From contig OZ025215.1 in assembly GCA_964019055.1 (NCBI GenBank), positions 6,365,770 through 6,429,769 of the forward strand: a stretch of 64,000 nt of DNA, written 5' to 3'. Shown piece by piece: positions 13,298-30,189 of the stretch. Under the pieces are notes generated by a model. That model was not told the origin of the DNA and did no database searches. It saw only the letters and a list, made by a program, of their open reading frames with translations. This DNA is from Anthopleura xanthogrammica. Lineage: Eukaryota; Cnidaria; Anthozoa; Actiniaria; Actiniidae. Within the stretch, counting starts at the first letter, position 1. The number at the start of each line of letters is the position of its first letter. Both the position numbers and the translations under genes were made by a program.

Positions 13298-13675
13298 ATG
13301 TCTGGTCGCGGTAAAGGCAAAGCAAAGGGCACCAAATCCAAAACTCGTTCATCCCGTGCAGGGCTTCAGTTCCCTGTCGGTCGTATCCATCGTCTTCTCC
13401 GCAAGGGCAACTATGCTCAACGTGTTGGTGCTGGTGCTCCAGTCTACATGGCTGCAGTTCTTGAATACCTAAGCGCTGAAATCCTCGAGTTGGCCGGTAA
13501 CGCTGCTCGTGACAACAAGAAGAGCAGAATCATCCCTCGTCACTTGCAGTTGGCTGTCAGAAACGACGAGGAGTTGAACAAGCTTCTTGGTGGAGTCACC
13601 ATTGCTCAAGGTGGTGTTTTGCCGAACATCCAAGCAGTTCTTCTGCCCAAGAAGACAGAAAAGAAAAGTTCTTAA
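13298..13675 (+). CDS. H2A: Histone H2A
   Basis: 125 residues, canonical. Stem-loop 13701-13716. Confidence 0.98.
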   Translation: MSGRGKGKAKGTKSKTRSSRAGLQFPVGRIHRLLRKGNYAQRVGAGAPVYMAAVLEYLSAEILELAGNAARDNKKSRIIPRHLQLAVRNDEELNKLLGGVTIAQGGVLPNIQAVLLPKKTEKKSS

Positions 13676-14222
13676 GCTGTGAAAACAGTTATCAAACAAC
13701 GGCTCTTTTAGGAGCCACCAAATGACAAAAAAGAAATGACCATATGCTTATACATTCTATTCATACTGTATTCCATACAAATAGCCATAAGTTGACATCG
13801 TGGAGCGACCGTTACAGAATACAAGGCACTCAGTTTAGTTGAACTGGCTCGGTAGTTACTAGAAAAGCGCGTTACTTTTAGAACGAAGAATCATATACAG
13901 ATCATTTTGAAAATAGTTGGGGAAGGATCTCCAAAGAATTTTTAAGAGAACTCTTAAACAGCTGGTCCGCCCTTTTTCCCATCATGTATGACATGCGCAA
14001 TCTTTTGAACCGTTTTTCTTAACTACTAATTTAGAATTTATTTTTCCCTACAAAAATACCTAATTTCGAAACAAGGCAAGTGAGATATGTTATTTGAGCA
14101 GTTTGTTTACTGTGAATGTTAGCTGTGTATGTGAATATAAATTGAAGCATAGAGTCATGATCTTTTTAGCATGTGGTGGCTCCTAAAAGAGCCGTTTGTT
14201 TTTGGAACATTCAGGTATCATT

Positions 14223-14573
<351 letters not shown>

Positions 14574-14806
14574 CTAAAATTCTTTCCCCCTAAATATTAA
14601 CACAAGGAACCTCTTAGGAAACAAGGGCTAAGGCAATATTTGAATGTGAAAAGAAATCATTAAAGATTCAAATATGGAAGGCTTGATCCGCTTGTTCAAA
14701 TTGGCATCAAAAAGATCAACCTTTTTCAGTGATAATCTACCAATCGCGCTCTTAGCTCTTTTCAGCCAATCAAATTGTCTAGCGGCTGATATAAAATCTT
14801 GCTTGA

Positions 14807-15250
<444 letters not shown>

Positions 15251-15997
15251 ACACTACTAATATTAAATCTAACAACGGCTTCTTTAGGAGCCACCAAATG
15301 ACACAAAGTCATGACTTTATATGCGTTACGAAATAAAACCCTCTCGATTTTCTTTCATTTTAGAAAGAAGTCAAAAAAAATAGAAATTTCAAACTGATCA
15401 CTGCACACATGTACAACATTAGAGTATTAACCGTCCTTAATAACATGCAATCCCGTAGGTATCGAGTACTTTTCTAAACAGACAAGAACTAAGGCATTAA
15501 CAACCCTAATCTAAAAGAAACTGAAGCCAACAAATTCCAAACAGAATGACTAGCAAACAAAAAGTCACGGGGTTCGAATCCCGCCTGGGTTCAGGATTCA
15601 TTTCGTAGAAAAATTCATCTTAAAAAAACATCTCTAATAATTCACGAAAAGAACTACAAAGAAACTAATTTCGAAACAACACAAGTAAAATAGTTTATTT
15701 GAGCAGTTTGTTTACTGTGAATGTTAGCTGTGTATGTGAAACGCGGAATACGTTAAGAGTCATCAAGTAGTAAAAAAATGCTTTATCGCATGGGAAAGTG
15801 TTAGAAAGTTCCAAACATTTTTAAAGAAATACTATTTTTTTTGTCTACAAAAAAAACTTTGGTGATTTAAATAAGAGGTGTTCTTTGAGGAGTATGTTTG
15901 TTTGTTGTCGAGACAGCATATATAGTCATGACTTTTCATTCATTTGAGTGGCTCCTAAAAGAGCCGTTCATTTTGGTAGCAAACAGTTCGAAACTGT

Positions 15998-16369
15998 TTA
16001 CTTGCTGCTGGTGTACTTGGTGACAGCCTTGGTACCTTCACTGACTGCGTGCTTGGCCAGCTCACCAGGGAGAAGAAGACGAACGGCCGTCTGGATTTCA
16101 CGAGATGTGATGGTGGATTTCTTGTTGTATTGAGCAAGTCGGGAAGCTTCACCAGCGATGCGCTCGAAGACATCGTTTACAAAGGAGTTCATGATGCTCA
16201 TAGCTTTGCTGGAGATACCAGTGTCAGGATGAACCTGCTTCATGACTTTGTAGATGTAGATGGCATAGGATTCCTTTCTTCTTGTCCTTCTTTTCTTCTT
16301 GTCACCAATCACGGCCTTCTTGCCGGCTTTCTTCTCGCCCTTCTTTTCTACGGATGGTTTTGGAGGCAT
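15998..16369 (-). CDS. H2B: Histone H2B
   Basis: 123 residues, canonical. Stem-loop 15950-15965 intact. Confidence 0.98.
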   Translation of the reverse strand: MPPKPSVEKKGEKKAGKKAVIGDKKKRRTRRKESYAIYIYKVMKQVHPDTGISSKAMSIMNSFVNDVFERIAGEASRLAQYNKKSTITSREIQTAVRLLLPGELAKHAVSEGTKAVTKYTSSK

Positions 16370-16687
16370 CTTTTTTGATTTTCTCAGCACAATCTAAATA
16401 TGATTATCAAGCGTTGACGAAGGAATTTATACTGAACTTACGGCCGGATCAATACGAACCGAAATCCGAAAGTTGTGATTGGCTGTGATTGGTTGTGATT
16501 GTGATTGTGAAAGCCAGTTATTATTCAGAGTGCATTATTCTCGTAGTCTTTGTGTATTGTTGTCAGATCAGTTTTGATTGGTGGCTTGTTATCCGACCAT
16601 CTTCAAGCTTCAGGTATAAAATATGAAATGCGCGTTTGTTCGGTATCTTCAAAATAATCTTAATTTAAAAAAAAACATTTGTTCAAC

Positions 16688-17065
16688 ATGTCTGGTCGCG
16701 GTAAAGGCAAAGCAAAGGGCACCAAATCCAAAACTCGTTCATCCCGTGCAGGGCTTCAGTTCCCTGTCGGTCGTATCCATCGTCTTCTCCGCAAGGGCAA
16801 CTATGCTCAACGTGTTGGTGCTGGTGCTCCAGTCTACATGGCTGCAGTTCTTGAATACCTAAGCGCTGAAATCCTCGAGTTGGCCGGTAACGCTGCTCGT
16901 GACAACAAGAAGAGCAGAATCATCCCTCGTCACTTGCAGTTGGCTGTCAGAAACGACGAGGAGTTGAACAAGCTTCTTGGTGGAGTCACCATTGCTCAAG
17001 GTGGTGTTTTGCCGAACATCCAAGCAGTTCTTCTGCCCAAGAAGACAGAAAAGAAAAGTTCTTAA
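16688..17065 (+). CDS. H2A: Histone H2A
   Basis: 125 residues, canonical. Stem-loop 17091-17106. Confidence 0.98.
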   Translation: MSGRGKGKAKGTKSKTRSSRAGLQFPVGRIHRLLRKGNYAQRVGAGAPVYMAAVLEYLSAEILELAGNAARDNKKSRIIPRHLQLAVRNDEELNKLLGGVTIAQGGVLPNIQAVLLPKKTEKKSS

Positions 17066-17612
17066 GCTGTGAAAACAGTTATCAAACAACGGCTCTTTTA
17101 GGAGCCACCAAATGACAAAAAAGAAATGACCATATGCTTATACATTCTATTCATACTGTATTCCATACAAATAGCCATAAGTTGACATCGTGGAGCGACC
17201 GTTACAGAATACAAGGCACTCAGTTTAGTTGAACTGGCTCGGTAGTTACTAGAAAAGCGCGTTACTTTTAGAACGAAGAATCATATACAGATCATTTTGA
17301 AAATAGTTGGGGAAGGATCTCCAAAGAATTTTTAAGAGAACTCTTAAACAGCTGGTCCGCCCTTTTTCCCATCATGTATGACATGCGCAATCTTTTGAAC
17401 CGTTTTTCTTAACTACTAATTTAGAATTTATTTTTCCCTACAAAAATACCTAATTTCGAAACAAGGCAAGTGAGATATGTTATTTGAGCAGTTTGTTTAC
17501 TGTGAATGTTAGCTGTGTATGTGAATATAAATTGAAGCATAGAGTCATGATCTTTTTAGCATGTGGTGGCTCCTAAAAGAGCCGTTTGTTTTTGGAACAT
17601 TCAGGTATCATT

Positions 17613-17963
<351 letters not shown>

Positions 17964-18196
17964 CTAAAATTCTTTCCCCCTAAATATTAACACAAGGAAC
18001 CTCTTAGGAAACAAGGGCTAAGGCAATATTTGAATGTGAAAAGAAATCGTTAAAGATTCAAATATGGAAGGCTTGATCCGCTTGTTCAAATCGGCATCAA
18101 AAAGATCAACCTTTTTCAGTGATAATCTACCAATCGCGCTCTTAGCTCTTTTCAGCCAATCAAATTGTCTAGCGGCTGATATAAAATCTTGCTTGA

Positions 18197-18640
<444 letters not shown>

Positions 18641-19339
18641 ACACTACTAATATTAAATCTAACAACGGCTTCTTTAGGAGCCACCAAATGACACAAAGTC
18701 ATGACTTTATATGCGTTACGAAATAAAACCCTCTCGATTTTCTTTCATTTTAGAAAGAAGTCAAAAAAAATAGAAATTTCAAACTGATCACTGCACACAT
18801 GTACAACATTAGAGTATTAACCGTCCTTAATAACATGCAATCCCGTAGGTATCGAGTACTTTTCTAAACAGACAAGAACTAAGGCATTAACAACCCTAAT
18901 CTAAAAGAAACTGAAGCCAACAAATTCCAAACAGAATGACTAGCAAACAAAAAGTCACGGGGTTCGAATCCCGCCTGGGTTCAGGATTCATTTCGTAGAA
19001 AAATTCATCTTAAAAAAACATCTCTAATAATTCACGAAAAGAACTACAAAGAAACTAATTTCGAAACAACACAAGTAAAATAGTTTATTTGAGCAGTTTG
19101 TTTACTGTGAATGTTAGCTGTGTATGTGAAACGCGGAATACGTTAAGAGTCATCAAGTAGTAAAAAAATGCTTTATCGCATGGGAAAGTGTTAGAAAGTT
19201 CCAAACATTTTTAAAGAAATACTATTTTTTTTGTCTACAAAAAAAACTTTGGTGATTTAAATAAGAGGTGTTCTTTGAGGAGTATGTTTGTTTGTTGTCG
19301 AGACAGCATATATAGTCATGACTTTTCATTCATTTGAGT

Positions 19340-19352
19340 GGCTAAAAGAGCC
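19340..19352 (-). terminator. Broken H2B stem-loop, 3-bp deletion (unit 7)
   Basis: Third and last copy of the 13-nt form; spaced exactly 6,777 bp from the unit 5 copy. Confidence 0.9.
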
Positions 19353-19384
19353 GTTCATTTTGGTAGCAAACAGTTCGAAACTGT

Positions 19385-19756
19385 TTACTTGCTGCTGGTG
19401 TACTTGGTGACAGCCTTGGTACCTTCACTGACTGCGTGCTTGGCCAGCTCACCAGGGAGAAGAAGACGAACGGCCGTCTGGATTTCACGAGATGTGATGG
19501 TGGATTTCTTGTTGTATTGAGCAAGTCGGGAAGCTTCACCAGCGATGCGCTCGAAGACATCGTTTACAAAGGAGTTCATGATGCTCATAGCTTTGCTGGA
19601 GATACCAGTGTCAGGATGAACCTGCTTCATGACTTTGTAGATGTAGATGGCATAGGATTCCTTTCTTCTTGTCCTTCTTTTCTTCTTGTCACCAATCACG
19701 GCCTTCTTGCCGGCTTTCTTCTCGCCCTTCTTTTCTACGGATGGTTTTGGAGGCAT
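19385..19756 (-). CDS. H2B: Histone H2B with defective 3' stem-loop
   Basis: Complete 123-residue H2B; 3' stem-loop defective as in unit 5. Confidence 0.96.
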   Translation of the reverse strand: MPPKPSVEKKGEKKAGKKAVIGDKKKRRTRRKESYAIYIYKVMKQVHPDTGISSKAMSIMNSFVNDVFERIAGEASRLAQYNKKSTITSREIQTAVRLLLPGELAKHAVSEGTKAVTKYTSSK

Positions 19757-20074
19757 CTTTTTTGATTTTCTCAGCACAATCTAAATATGATTATCAAGCG
19801 TTGACGAAGGAATTTATACTGAACTTACGGCCGGATCAATACGAACCGAAATCCGAAAGTTGTGATTGGCTGTGATTGGTTGTGATTGTGATTGTGAAAG
19901 CCAGTTATTATTCAGAGTGCATTATTCTCGTAGTCTTTGTGTATTGTTGTCAGATCAGTTTTGATTGGTGGCTTGTTATCCGACCATCTTCAAGCTTCAG
20001 GTATAAAATATGAAATGCGCGTTTGTTCGGTATCTTCAAAATAATCTTAATTTAAAAAAAAACATTTGTTCAAC

Positions 20075-20452
20075 ATGTCTGGTCGCGGTAAAGGCAAAGC
20101 AAAGGGCACCAAATCCAAAACTCGTTCATCCCGTGCAGGGCTTCAGTTCCCTGTCGGTCGTATCCATCGTCTTCTCCGCAAGGGCAACTATGCTCAACGT
20201 GTTGGTGCTGGTGCTCCAGTCTACATGGCTGCAGTTCTTGAATACCTAAGCGCTGAAATCCTCGAGTTGGCCGGTAACGCTGCTCGTGACAACAAGAAGA
20301 GCAGAATCATCCCTCGTCACTTGCAGTTGGCTGTCAGAAACGACGAGGAGTTGAACAAGCTTCTTGGTGGAGTCACCATTGCTCAAGGTGGTGTTTTGCC
20401 GAACATCCAAGCAGTTCTTCTGCCCAAGAAGACAGAAAAGAAAAGTTCTTAA
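20075..20452 (+). CDS. H2A: Histone H2A
   Basis: 125 residues, canonical. Stem-loop 20478-20493; the run after it reads AAATGAAAAAAAAG. Confidence 0.98.
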   Translation: MSGRGKGKAKGTKSKTRSSRAGLQFPVGRIHRLLRKGNYAQRVGAGAPVYMAAVLEYLSAEILELAGNAARDNKKSRIIPRHLQLAVRNDEELNKLLGGVTIAQGGVLPNIQAVLLPKKTEKKSS

Positions 20453-20780
20453 GCTGTGAAAACAGTTATCAAACAACGGCTCTTTTAGGAGCCACCAAAT
20501 GAAAAAAAAGAAATGACCATATGCTTATACATTCTATTCATACTGTATTCCATACAAATAGCCATAAGTTGACATCGTGGAGCGACCGTTACAGAATACA
20601 AGGCACTCAGTTTAGTTGAACTGGCTCGGTAGTTACTAGAAAAGCGCGTTACTTTTAGAACGAAGAATCATATACAGATCATTTTGAAAATAGTTGGGGA
20701 AGGTTTTGATGTTAGTTGTATGTTACATACTATGAATTGAAGCACAGAAAAGTAACAAAAATATAAATAAAGTAATATCG

Positions 20781-20853
20781 GCCGAAATAGCTCAGTTGGG
20801 AGAGCGTCATACTGAAGATCTGAAGGTCCTTGGTTCAAATCCGCTGTGTTCAT
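20781..20853 (+). pseudogene. tRNA-Phe-like pseudogene
   Basis: Full-length copy as at 1704-1776, with the T run after it. Confidence 0.63.
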
Positions 20854-21189
20854 AGGATTTCTGAACAATACCGGCTATGTGCAGTTTTTTTTTATCTCCA
20901 AAGAATTTTTAAGAGAACTCTTAAACAGCTGGTCCGCCCTTTTTCCCATCATGTATGACATGCGCAATCTTTTGAACCGTTTTTCTTAACTACTAATTTA
21001 GAATTTATTTTTCCCTACAAAAATACCTAATTTCGAAACAAGGCAAGTGAGATATGTTATTTGAGCAGTTTGTTTACTGTGAATGTTAGCTGTGTATGTG
21101 AATATAAATTGAAGCATAGAGTCATGATCTTTTTAGCATGTGGTGGCTCCTAAAAGAGCCGTTTGTTTTTGGAACATTCAGGTATCATT

Positions 21190-21540
<351 letters not shown>

Positions 21541-21773
21541 CTAAAATTCTTTCCCCCTAAATATTAACACAAGGAACCTCTTAGGAAACAAGGGCTAAGG
21601 CAATATTTGAATGTGAAAAGAAATCATTAAAGATTCAAATATGGAAGGCTTGATCCGCTTGTTCAAATCGGCATCAAAAAGATCAACCTTTTTCAGTGAT
21701 AATCTACCAATCGCGCTCTTAGCTCTTTTCAGCCAATCAAATTGTCTAGCGGCTGATATAAAATCTTGCTTGA

Positions 21774-22120
<347 letters not shown>

Positions 22121-22438
22121 CTTTTTTGATTTTCTCAGCACAATCTAAATATGATTATCAAGCGTTGACGAAGGAATTTATACTGAACTTACGGCCGGAT
22201 CAATACGAACCGAAATCCGAAAGTTGTGATTGGCTGTGATTGGTTGTGATTGTGATTGTGAAAGCCAGTTATTATTCAGAGTGCATTATTCTCGTAGTCT
22301 TTGTGTATTGTTGTCAGATCAGTTTTGATTGGTGGCTTGTTATCCGACCATCTTCAAGCTTCAGGTATAAAATATGAAATGCGCGTTTGTTCGGTATCTT
22401 CAAAATAATCTTAATTTAAAAAAAAACATTTGTTCAAC

Positions 22439-22816
22439 ATGTCTGGTCGCGGTAAAGGCAAAGCAAAGGGCACCAAATCCAAAACTCGTTCATCCCGTGC
22501 AGGGCTTCAGTTCCCTGTCGGTCGTATCCATCGTCTTCTCCGCAAGGGCAACTATGCTCAACGTGTTGGTGCTGGTGCTCCAGTCTACATGGCTGCAGTT
22601 CTTGAATACCTAAGCGCTGAAATCCTCGAGTTGGCCGGTAACGCTGCTCGTGACAACAAGAAGAGCAGAATCATCCCTCGTCACTTGCAGTTGGCTGTCA
22701 GAAACGACGAGGAGTTGAACAAGCTTCTTGGTGGAGTCACCATTGCTCAAGGTGGTGTTTTGCCGAACATCCAAGCAGTTCTTCTGCCCAAGAAGACAGA
22801 AAAGAAAAGTTCTTAA
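22439..22816 (+). CDS. H2A: Histone H2A
   Basis: 125 residues, canonical; divergent partner H2B is truncated. Stem-loop 22842-22857. Confidence 0.98.
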   Translation: MSGRGKGKAKGTKSKTRSSRAGLQFPVGRIHRLLRKGNYAQRVGAGAPVYMAAVLEYLSAEILELAGNAARDNKKSRIIPRHLQLAVRNDEELNKLLGGVTIAQGGVLPNIQAVLLPKKTEKKSS

Positions 22817-23144
22817 GCTGTGAAAACAGTTATCAAACAACGGCTCTTTTAGGAGCCACCAAATGAAAAAAAAGAAATGACCATATGCTTATACATTCTA
22901 TTCATACTGTATTCCATACAAATAGCCATAAGTTGACATCGTGGAGCGACCGTTACAGAATACAAGGCACTCAGTTTAGTTGAACTGGCTCGGTAGTTAC
23001 TAGAAAAGCGCGTTACTTTTAGAACGAAGAATCATATACAGATCATTTTGAAAATAGTTGGGGAAGGTTTTGATGTTAGTTGTATGTTACATACTATGAA
23101 TTGAAGCACAGAAAAGTAACAAAAATATAAATAAAGTAATATCG

Positions 23145-23217
23145 GCCGAAATAGCTCAGTTGGGAGAGCGTCATACTGAAGATCTGAAGGTCCTTGGTTC
23201 AAATCCGCTGTGTTCAT
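23145..23217 (+). pseudogene. tRNA-Phe-like pseudogene
   Basis: Full-length copy of the element at 1704-1776. Confidence 0.63.
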
Positions 23218-23553
23218 AGGATTTCTGAACAATACCGGCTATGTGCAGTTTTTTTTTATCTCCAAAGAATTTTTAAGAGAACTCTTAAACAGCTGGTCCG
23301 CCCTTTTTCCCATCATGTATGACATGCGCAATCTTTTGAACCGTTTTTCTTAACTACTAATTTAGAATTTATTTTTCCCTACAAAAATACCTAATTTCGA
23401 AACAAGGCAAGTGAGATATGTTATTTGAGCAGTTTGTTTACTGTGAATGTTAGCTGTGTATGTGAATATAAATTGAAGCATAGAGTCATGATCTTTTTAG
23501 CATGTGGTGGCTCCTAAAAGAGCCGTTTGTTTTTGGAACATTCAGGTATCATT

Positions 23554-23904
<351 letters not shown>

Positions 23905-24137
23905 CTAAAATTCTTTCCCCCTAAATATTAACACAAGGAACCTCTTAGGAAACAAGGGCTAAGGCAATATTTGAATGTGAAAAGAAATCATTAACGATTC
24001 AAATATGGAAGGCTTGATCCGCTTGTTCAAATCGGCATCAAAAAGATCAACCTTTTTCAGTGATAATCTACCAATCGCGCTCTTAGCTCTTTTCAGCCAA
24101 TCAAATTGTCTAGCGGCTGATATAAAATCTTGCTTGA

Positions 24138-24484
<347 letters not shown>

Positions 24485-24802
24485 CTTTTTTGATTTTCTC
24501 AGCACAATCTAAATATGATTATCAAGCGTTGACGAAGGAATTTATACTGAACTTACGGCCGGATCAATACGAACCGAAATCCGAAAGTTGTGATTGGCTG
24601 TGATTGGTTGTGATTGTGATTGTGAAAGCCAGTTATTATTCAGAGTGCATTATTCTCGTAGTCTTTGTGTATTGTTGTCAGATCAGTTTTGATTGGTGGC
24701 TTGTTATCCGACCATCTTCAAGCTTCAGGTATAAAATATGAAATGCGCGTTTGTTCGGTATCTTCAAAATAATCTTAATTTAGAAAAAAACATTTGTTCA
24801 AC

Positions 24803-25180
24803 ATGTCTGGTCGCGGTAAAGGCAAAGCAAAGGGCACCAAATCCAAAACTCGTTCATCCCGTGCAGGGCTTCAGTTCCCTGTCGGTCGTATCCATCGTCT
24901 TCTCCGCAAGGGCAACTATGCTCAACGTGTTGGTGCTGGTGCTCCAGTCTACATGGCTGCAGTTCTTGAATACCTAAGCGCTGAAATCCTCGAGTTGGCC
25001 GGTAACGCTGCTCGTGACAACAAGAAGAGCAGAATCATCCCTCGTCACTTGCAGTTGGCTGTCAGAAACGACGAGGAGTTGAACAAGCTTCTTGGTGGAG
25101 TCACCATTGCTCAAGGTGGTGTTTTGCCGAACATCCAAGCAGTTCTTCTGCCCAAGAAGACAGAAAAGAAAAGTTCTTAA
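24803..25180 (+). CDS. H2A: Histone H2A
   Basis: 125 residues, canonical. Stem-loop 25206-25221. Confidence 0.98.
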   Translation: MSGRGKGKAKGTKSKTRSSRAGLQFPVGRIHRLLRKGNYAQRVGAGAPVYMAAVLEYLSAEILELAGNAARDNKKSRIIPRHLQLAVRNDEELNKLLGGVTIAQGGVLPNIQAVLLPKKTEKKSS

Positions 25181-25727
25181 GCTGTGAAAACAGTTATCAA
25201 ACAACGGCTCTTTTAGGAGCCACCAAATGAAAAAAAAGAAATGACCATATGCTTATACATTCTATTCATACTGTATTCCATACAAATAGCCATAAGTTGA
25301 CATCGTGGAGCGACCGTTACAGAATACAAGGCACTCAGTTTAGTTGAACTGGCTCGGTAGTTACTAGAAAAGCGCGTTACTTTTAGAACGAAGAATCATA
25401 TACAGATCATTTTGAAAATAGTTGGGGAAGGATCTCCAAAGAATTTTTAAGAGAACTCTTAAACAGCTGGTCCGCCCTTTTTCCCATCATGTATGACATG
25501 CGCAATCTTTTGAACCGTTTTTCTTAACTACTAATTTAGAATTTATTTTTCCCTACAAAAATACCTAATTTCGAAACAAGGCAAGTGAGATATGTTATTT
25601 GAGCAGTTTGTTTACTGTGAATGTTAGCTGTGTATGTGAATATAAATTGAAGCATAGAGTCATGATCTTTTTAGCATGTGGTGGCTCCTAAAAGAGCCGT
25701 TTGTTTTTGGAACATTCAGGTATCATT

Positions 25728-26078
<351 letters not shown>

Positions 26079-26311
26079 CTAAAATTCTTTCCCCCTAAAT
26101 ATTAACACAAGGAACCTCTTAGGAAACAAGGGCTAAGGCAATATTTGAATGTGAAAAGAAATCATTAAAGATTCAAATATGGAAGGCTTGATCCGCTTGT
26201 TCAAATCGGCATCAAAAAGATCAACCTTTTTCAGTGATAATCTACCAATCGCGCTCTTAGCTCTTTTCAGCCAATCAAATTGTCTAGCGGCTGATATAAA
26301 ATCTTGCTTGA

Positions 26312-26755
<444 letters not shown>

Positions 26756-27328
26756 ACACTACTAATATTAAATCTAACAACGGCTTCTTTAGGAGCCACC
26801 AAATGACACAAAGTCATGACTTTATATGCGTTACGAAATAAAACCCTCTCGATTTTCTTTCATTTTAGAAAGCTAGAAGTCAAAAAAAATAGAAATTTCA
26901 AACTGATCACTGCACACATGTACAACATTAGAGTATTAACCGTCCTTAATAACATGCAATCCCGTAGGTATCGAGTACTTTTCTAAACAGACAAGAACTA
27001 AGGCATTAACAACCCTAATCTAAAAGAAACTGAAGCCAACAAATTCCAAACAGAATGACTAGCAAACAAAAAGTCACGGGGTTCGAATCCCGCCTGGGTT
27101 CAGGATTCATTTCGTAGAAAAATTCATCTTAAAAAAACATCTCTAATAATTCACGAAAAGAACTACAAAGAAACTAATTTCGAAACAACACAAGTAAAAT
27201 AGTTTATTTGAGCAGTTTGTTTACTGTGAATGTTAGCTGTGTATGTGAATATAAATTGAAGCATAGAGTCATGATCTTTTTAGCATGTGGTGGCTCCTAA
27301 AAGAGCCGTTTGTTTTTGGAACATTCAG

Positions 27329-27433
27329 GAGTTGAACAAGCTTCTTGGTGGAGTCACCATTGCTCAAGGTGGTGTTTTGCCGAACATCCAAGCAGTTCTT
27401 CTGCCCAAGAAGACAGAAAAGAAAAGTTCTTAA
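27329..27433 (+). pseudogene. H2A: H2A 3' fragment (last 34 codons)
   Basis: Encodes [10 protein letters not shown] to KKSS and TAA only. Joined at its 5' side to H4 3'-flank sequence through a shared AGG. No promoter or start in frame. Keeps its stem-loop (27459-27474). Confidence 0.93.
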
Positions 27434-27761
27434 GCTGTGAAAACAGTTATCAAACAACGGCTCTTTTAGGAGCCACCAAATGACAAAAAAGAAATGACCA
27501 TATGCTTATACATTCTATTCATACTGTATTCCATACAAATAGCCATAAGTTGACATCGTGGAGCGACCGTTACAGAATACAAGGCACTCAGTTTAGTTGA
27601 ACTGGCTCGGTAGTTACTAGAAAAGCGCGTTACTTTTAGAACGAAGAATCATATACAGATCATTTTGAAAAAAGTTGGGGAAGGTTTTGATGTTAGTTGT
27701 ATGTTACATACTATGAATTGAAGCACAGAAAAGTAACAAAAATATAAATAAAGTAATATCG

Positions 27762-27834
27762 GCCGAAATAGCTCAGTTGGGAGAGCGTCATACTGAAGAT
27801 CTGAAGGTCCTTGGTTCAAATCCGCTGTGTTCAT
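27762..27834 (+). pseudogene. tRNA-Phe-like pseudogene
   Basis: Full-length copy of the element at 1704-1776. Confidence 0.63.
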
Positions 27835-27979
27835 AGGATTTCTGAACAATACCGGCTTTGTGCAGTTTTTTTTTTATCTCCAAAGAATTTTTAAGAGAAC
27901 TCTTAAACAGCTGGTCCGCCCTTTTTCCCATCATGTATGACATGCGCAATCTTTTGAACCGTTTTTCTTAACTACTAAT

Positions 27980-28219
27980 TTAGAATTTATTTTTCCCTAC
28001 AAAAATACCTAATTTCGAGACATCGTTTACAAAGGAGTTCATGATGCTCATAGCTTTGCTGGAGATACCAGTGTCAGGATGAACCTGCTTCATGACTTTG
28101 TAGATGTAGATGGCATAGGATTCCTTTCTTCTTGTCCTTCTTTTCTTCTTGTCACCAATCACGGCCTTCTTGCCGGCTTTCTTCTCGCCCTTCTTTTCTA
28201 CGGATGGTTTTGGAGGCAT
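27980..28219 (-). pseudogene. H2B: H2B N-terminal fragment, second deletion type
   Basis: First 67 residues of H2B (to VNDV) followed by [12 protein letters not shown] read from H4 3'-spacer DNA, 79 in all. The junction near 28018 shares TCGA. Everything from there to the preceding H2A fragment, including H4 and H3, is missing from this block. The first sense stem-loop downstream is the orphan one at 27292-27307. Confidence 0.9.
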
Positions 28220-28537
28220 CTTTTTTGATTTTCTCAGCACAATCTAAATATGATTATCAAGCGTTGACGAAGGAATTTATACTGAACTTACGGCCGGATC
28301 AATACGAACCGAAATCCGAAAGTTGTGATTGGCTGTGATTGGTTGTGATTGTGATTGTGAAAGCCAGTTATTATTCAGAGTGCATTATTCTCGTAGTCTT
28401 TGTGTATTGTTGTCAGATCAGTTTTGATTGGTGGCTTGTTATCCGACCATCTTCAAGCTTCAGGTATAAAATATGAAATGCGCGTTTGTTCGGTATCTTC
28501 AAAATAATCTTAATTTAGAAAAAAACATTTGTTCAAC

Positions 28538-28915
28538 ATGTCTGGTCGCGGTAAAGGCAAAGCGAAGGGCACCAAATCCAAAACTCGTTCATCCCGTGCA
28601 GGGCTTCAGTTCCCTGTCGGTCGTATCCATCGTCTTCTCCGCAAGGGCAACTATGCTCAACGTGTTGGTGCTGGTGCTCCAGTCTACATGGCTGCAGTTC
28701 TTGAATACCTAAGCGCTGAAATCCTCGAGTTGGCCGGTAACGCTGCTCGTGACAACAAGAAGAGCAGAATCATCCCTCGTCACTTGCAGTTGGCTGTCAG
28801 AAACGACGAGGAGTTGAACAAGCTTCTTGGTGGAGTCACCATTGCTCAAGGTGGTGTTTTGCCGAACATCCAAGCAGTTCTTCTGCCCAAGAAGACAGAA
28901 AAGAAAAGTTCTTAA
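28538..28915 (+). CDS. H2A: Histone H2A
   Basis: 125 residues, canonical. A silent A-to-G at 28564 marks the left limit of the 11-kb duplication. Stem-loop 28941-28956. Confidence 0.98.
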   Translation: MSGRGKGKAKGTKSKTRSSRAGLQFPVGRIHRLLRKGNYAQRVGAGAPVYMAAVLEYLSAEILELAGNAARDNKKSRIIPRHLQLAVRNDEELNKLLGGVTIAQGGVLPNIQAVLLPKKTEKKSS

Positions 28916-29243
28916 GCTGTGAAAACAGTTATCAAACAACGGCTCTTTTAGGAGCCACCAAATGACAAAAAAGAAATGACCATATGCTTATACATTCTAT
29001 TCATACTGTATTCCATACAAATAGCCATAAGTTGACATCGTGGAGCGACCGTTACAGAATACAAGGCACTCAGTTTAGTTGAACTGGCTCGGTAGTTACT
29101 AGAAAAGCGCGTTACTTTTAGAACGAAGAATCATATACAGATCATTTTGAAAATAGTTGGGGAAGGTTTTGATGTTAGTTGTATGTTACATACTATGAAT
29201 TGAAGCACAGAAAAGTAACAAAAATATAAATAAAGTAATATCG

Positions 29244-29308
29244 GCCGAAATAGCTCAGTTGGGAGAGCGTCATACTGAAGGTCCTTGGTTCAAATCCGCT
29301 GTGTTCAT
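29244..29308 (+). pseudogene. tRNA-Phe-like pseudogene with 8-bp deletion
   Basis: CTGAAGATCTGAAGG is reduced to CTGAAGG, a deletion between direct CTGAAG repeats that removes the 3' half of the anticodon arm. Confidence 0.65.
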
Positions 29309-29645
29309 AGGATTTCTGAACAATACCGGCTTTGTGCAGTTTTTTTTTTATCTCCAAAGAATTTTTAAGAGAACTCTTAAACAGCTGGTCCGCCCTTTTT
29401 CCCATCATGTATGACATGCGCAATCTTTTGAACCGTTTTTCTTAACTACTAATTTAGAATTTATTTTTCCCTACAAAAATACCTAATTTCGAAACAAGGC
29501 AAGTGAGATATGTTATTTGAGCAGTTTGTTTACTGTGAATGTTAGCTGTGTATGTGAATATAAATTGAAGCATAGAGTCATGATCTTTTTAGCATGTGGT
29601 GGCTCCTAAAAGAGCCGTTTGTTTTTGGAACATTCAGGTATCATT

Positions 29646-29996
<351 letters not shown>

Positions 29997-30189
29997 CTAA
30001 AATTCTTTCCCCCTAAATATTAACACAAGGAACCTCTTAGGAAACAAGGGCTAAGGCAATATTTGAATGTGAAAAGAAATCATTTAAAGATTCAAATATG
30101 GAAGGCTTGATCCGCTTGTTCAAATCGGCATCAAAAAGATCAACCTTTTTCAGTGATAATCTACCAATCGCGCTCTTAGCTCTTTTCAG

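Noticed and set aside
20668..20868. 66-residue minus-strand frame across the tRNA-like element, and a 76-residue frame in the 8-bp-deleted copies
   Set aside because: Open only by chance; the 8-bp deletion switches one for the other, which a real gene would not survive.
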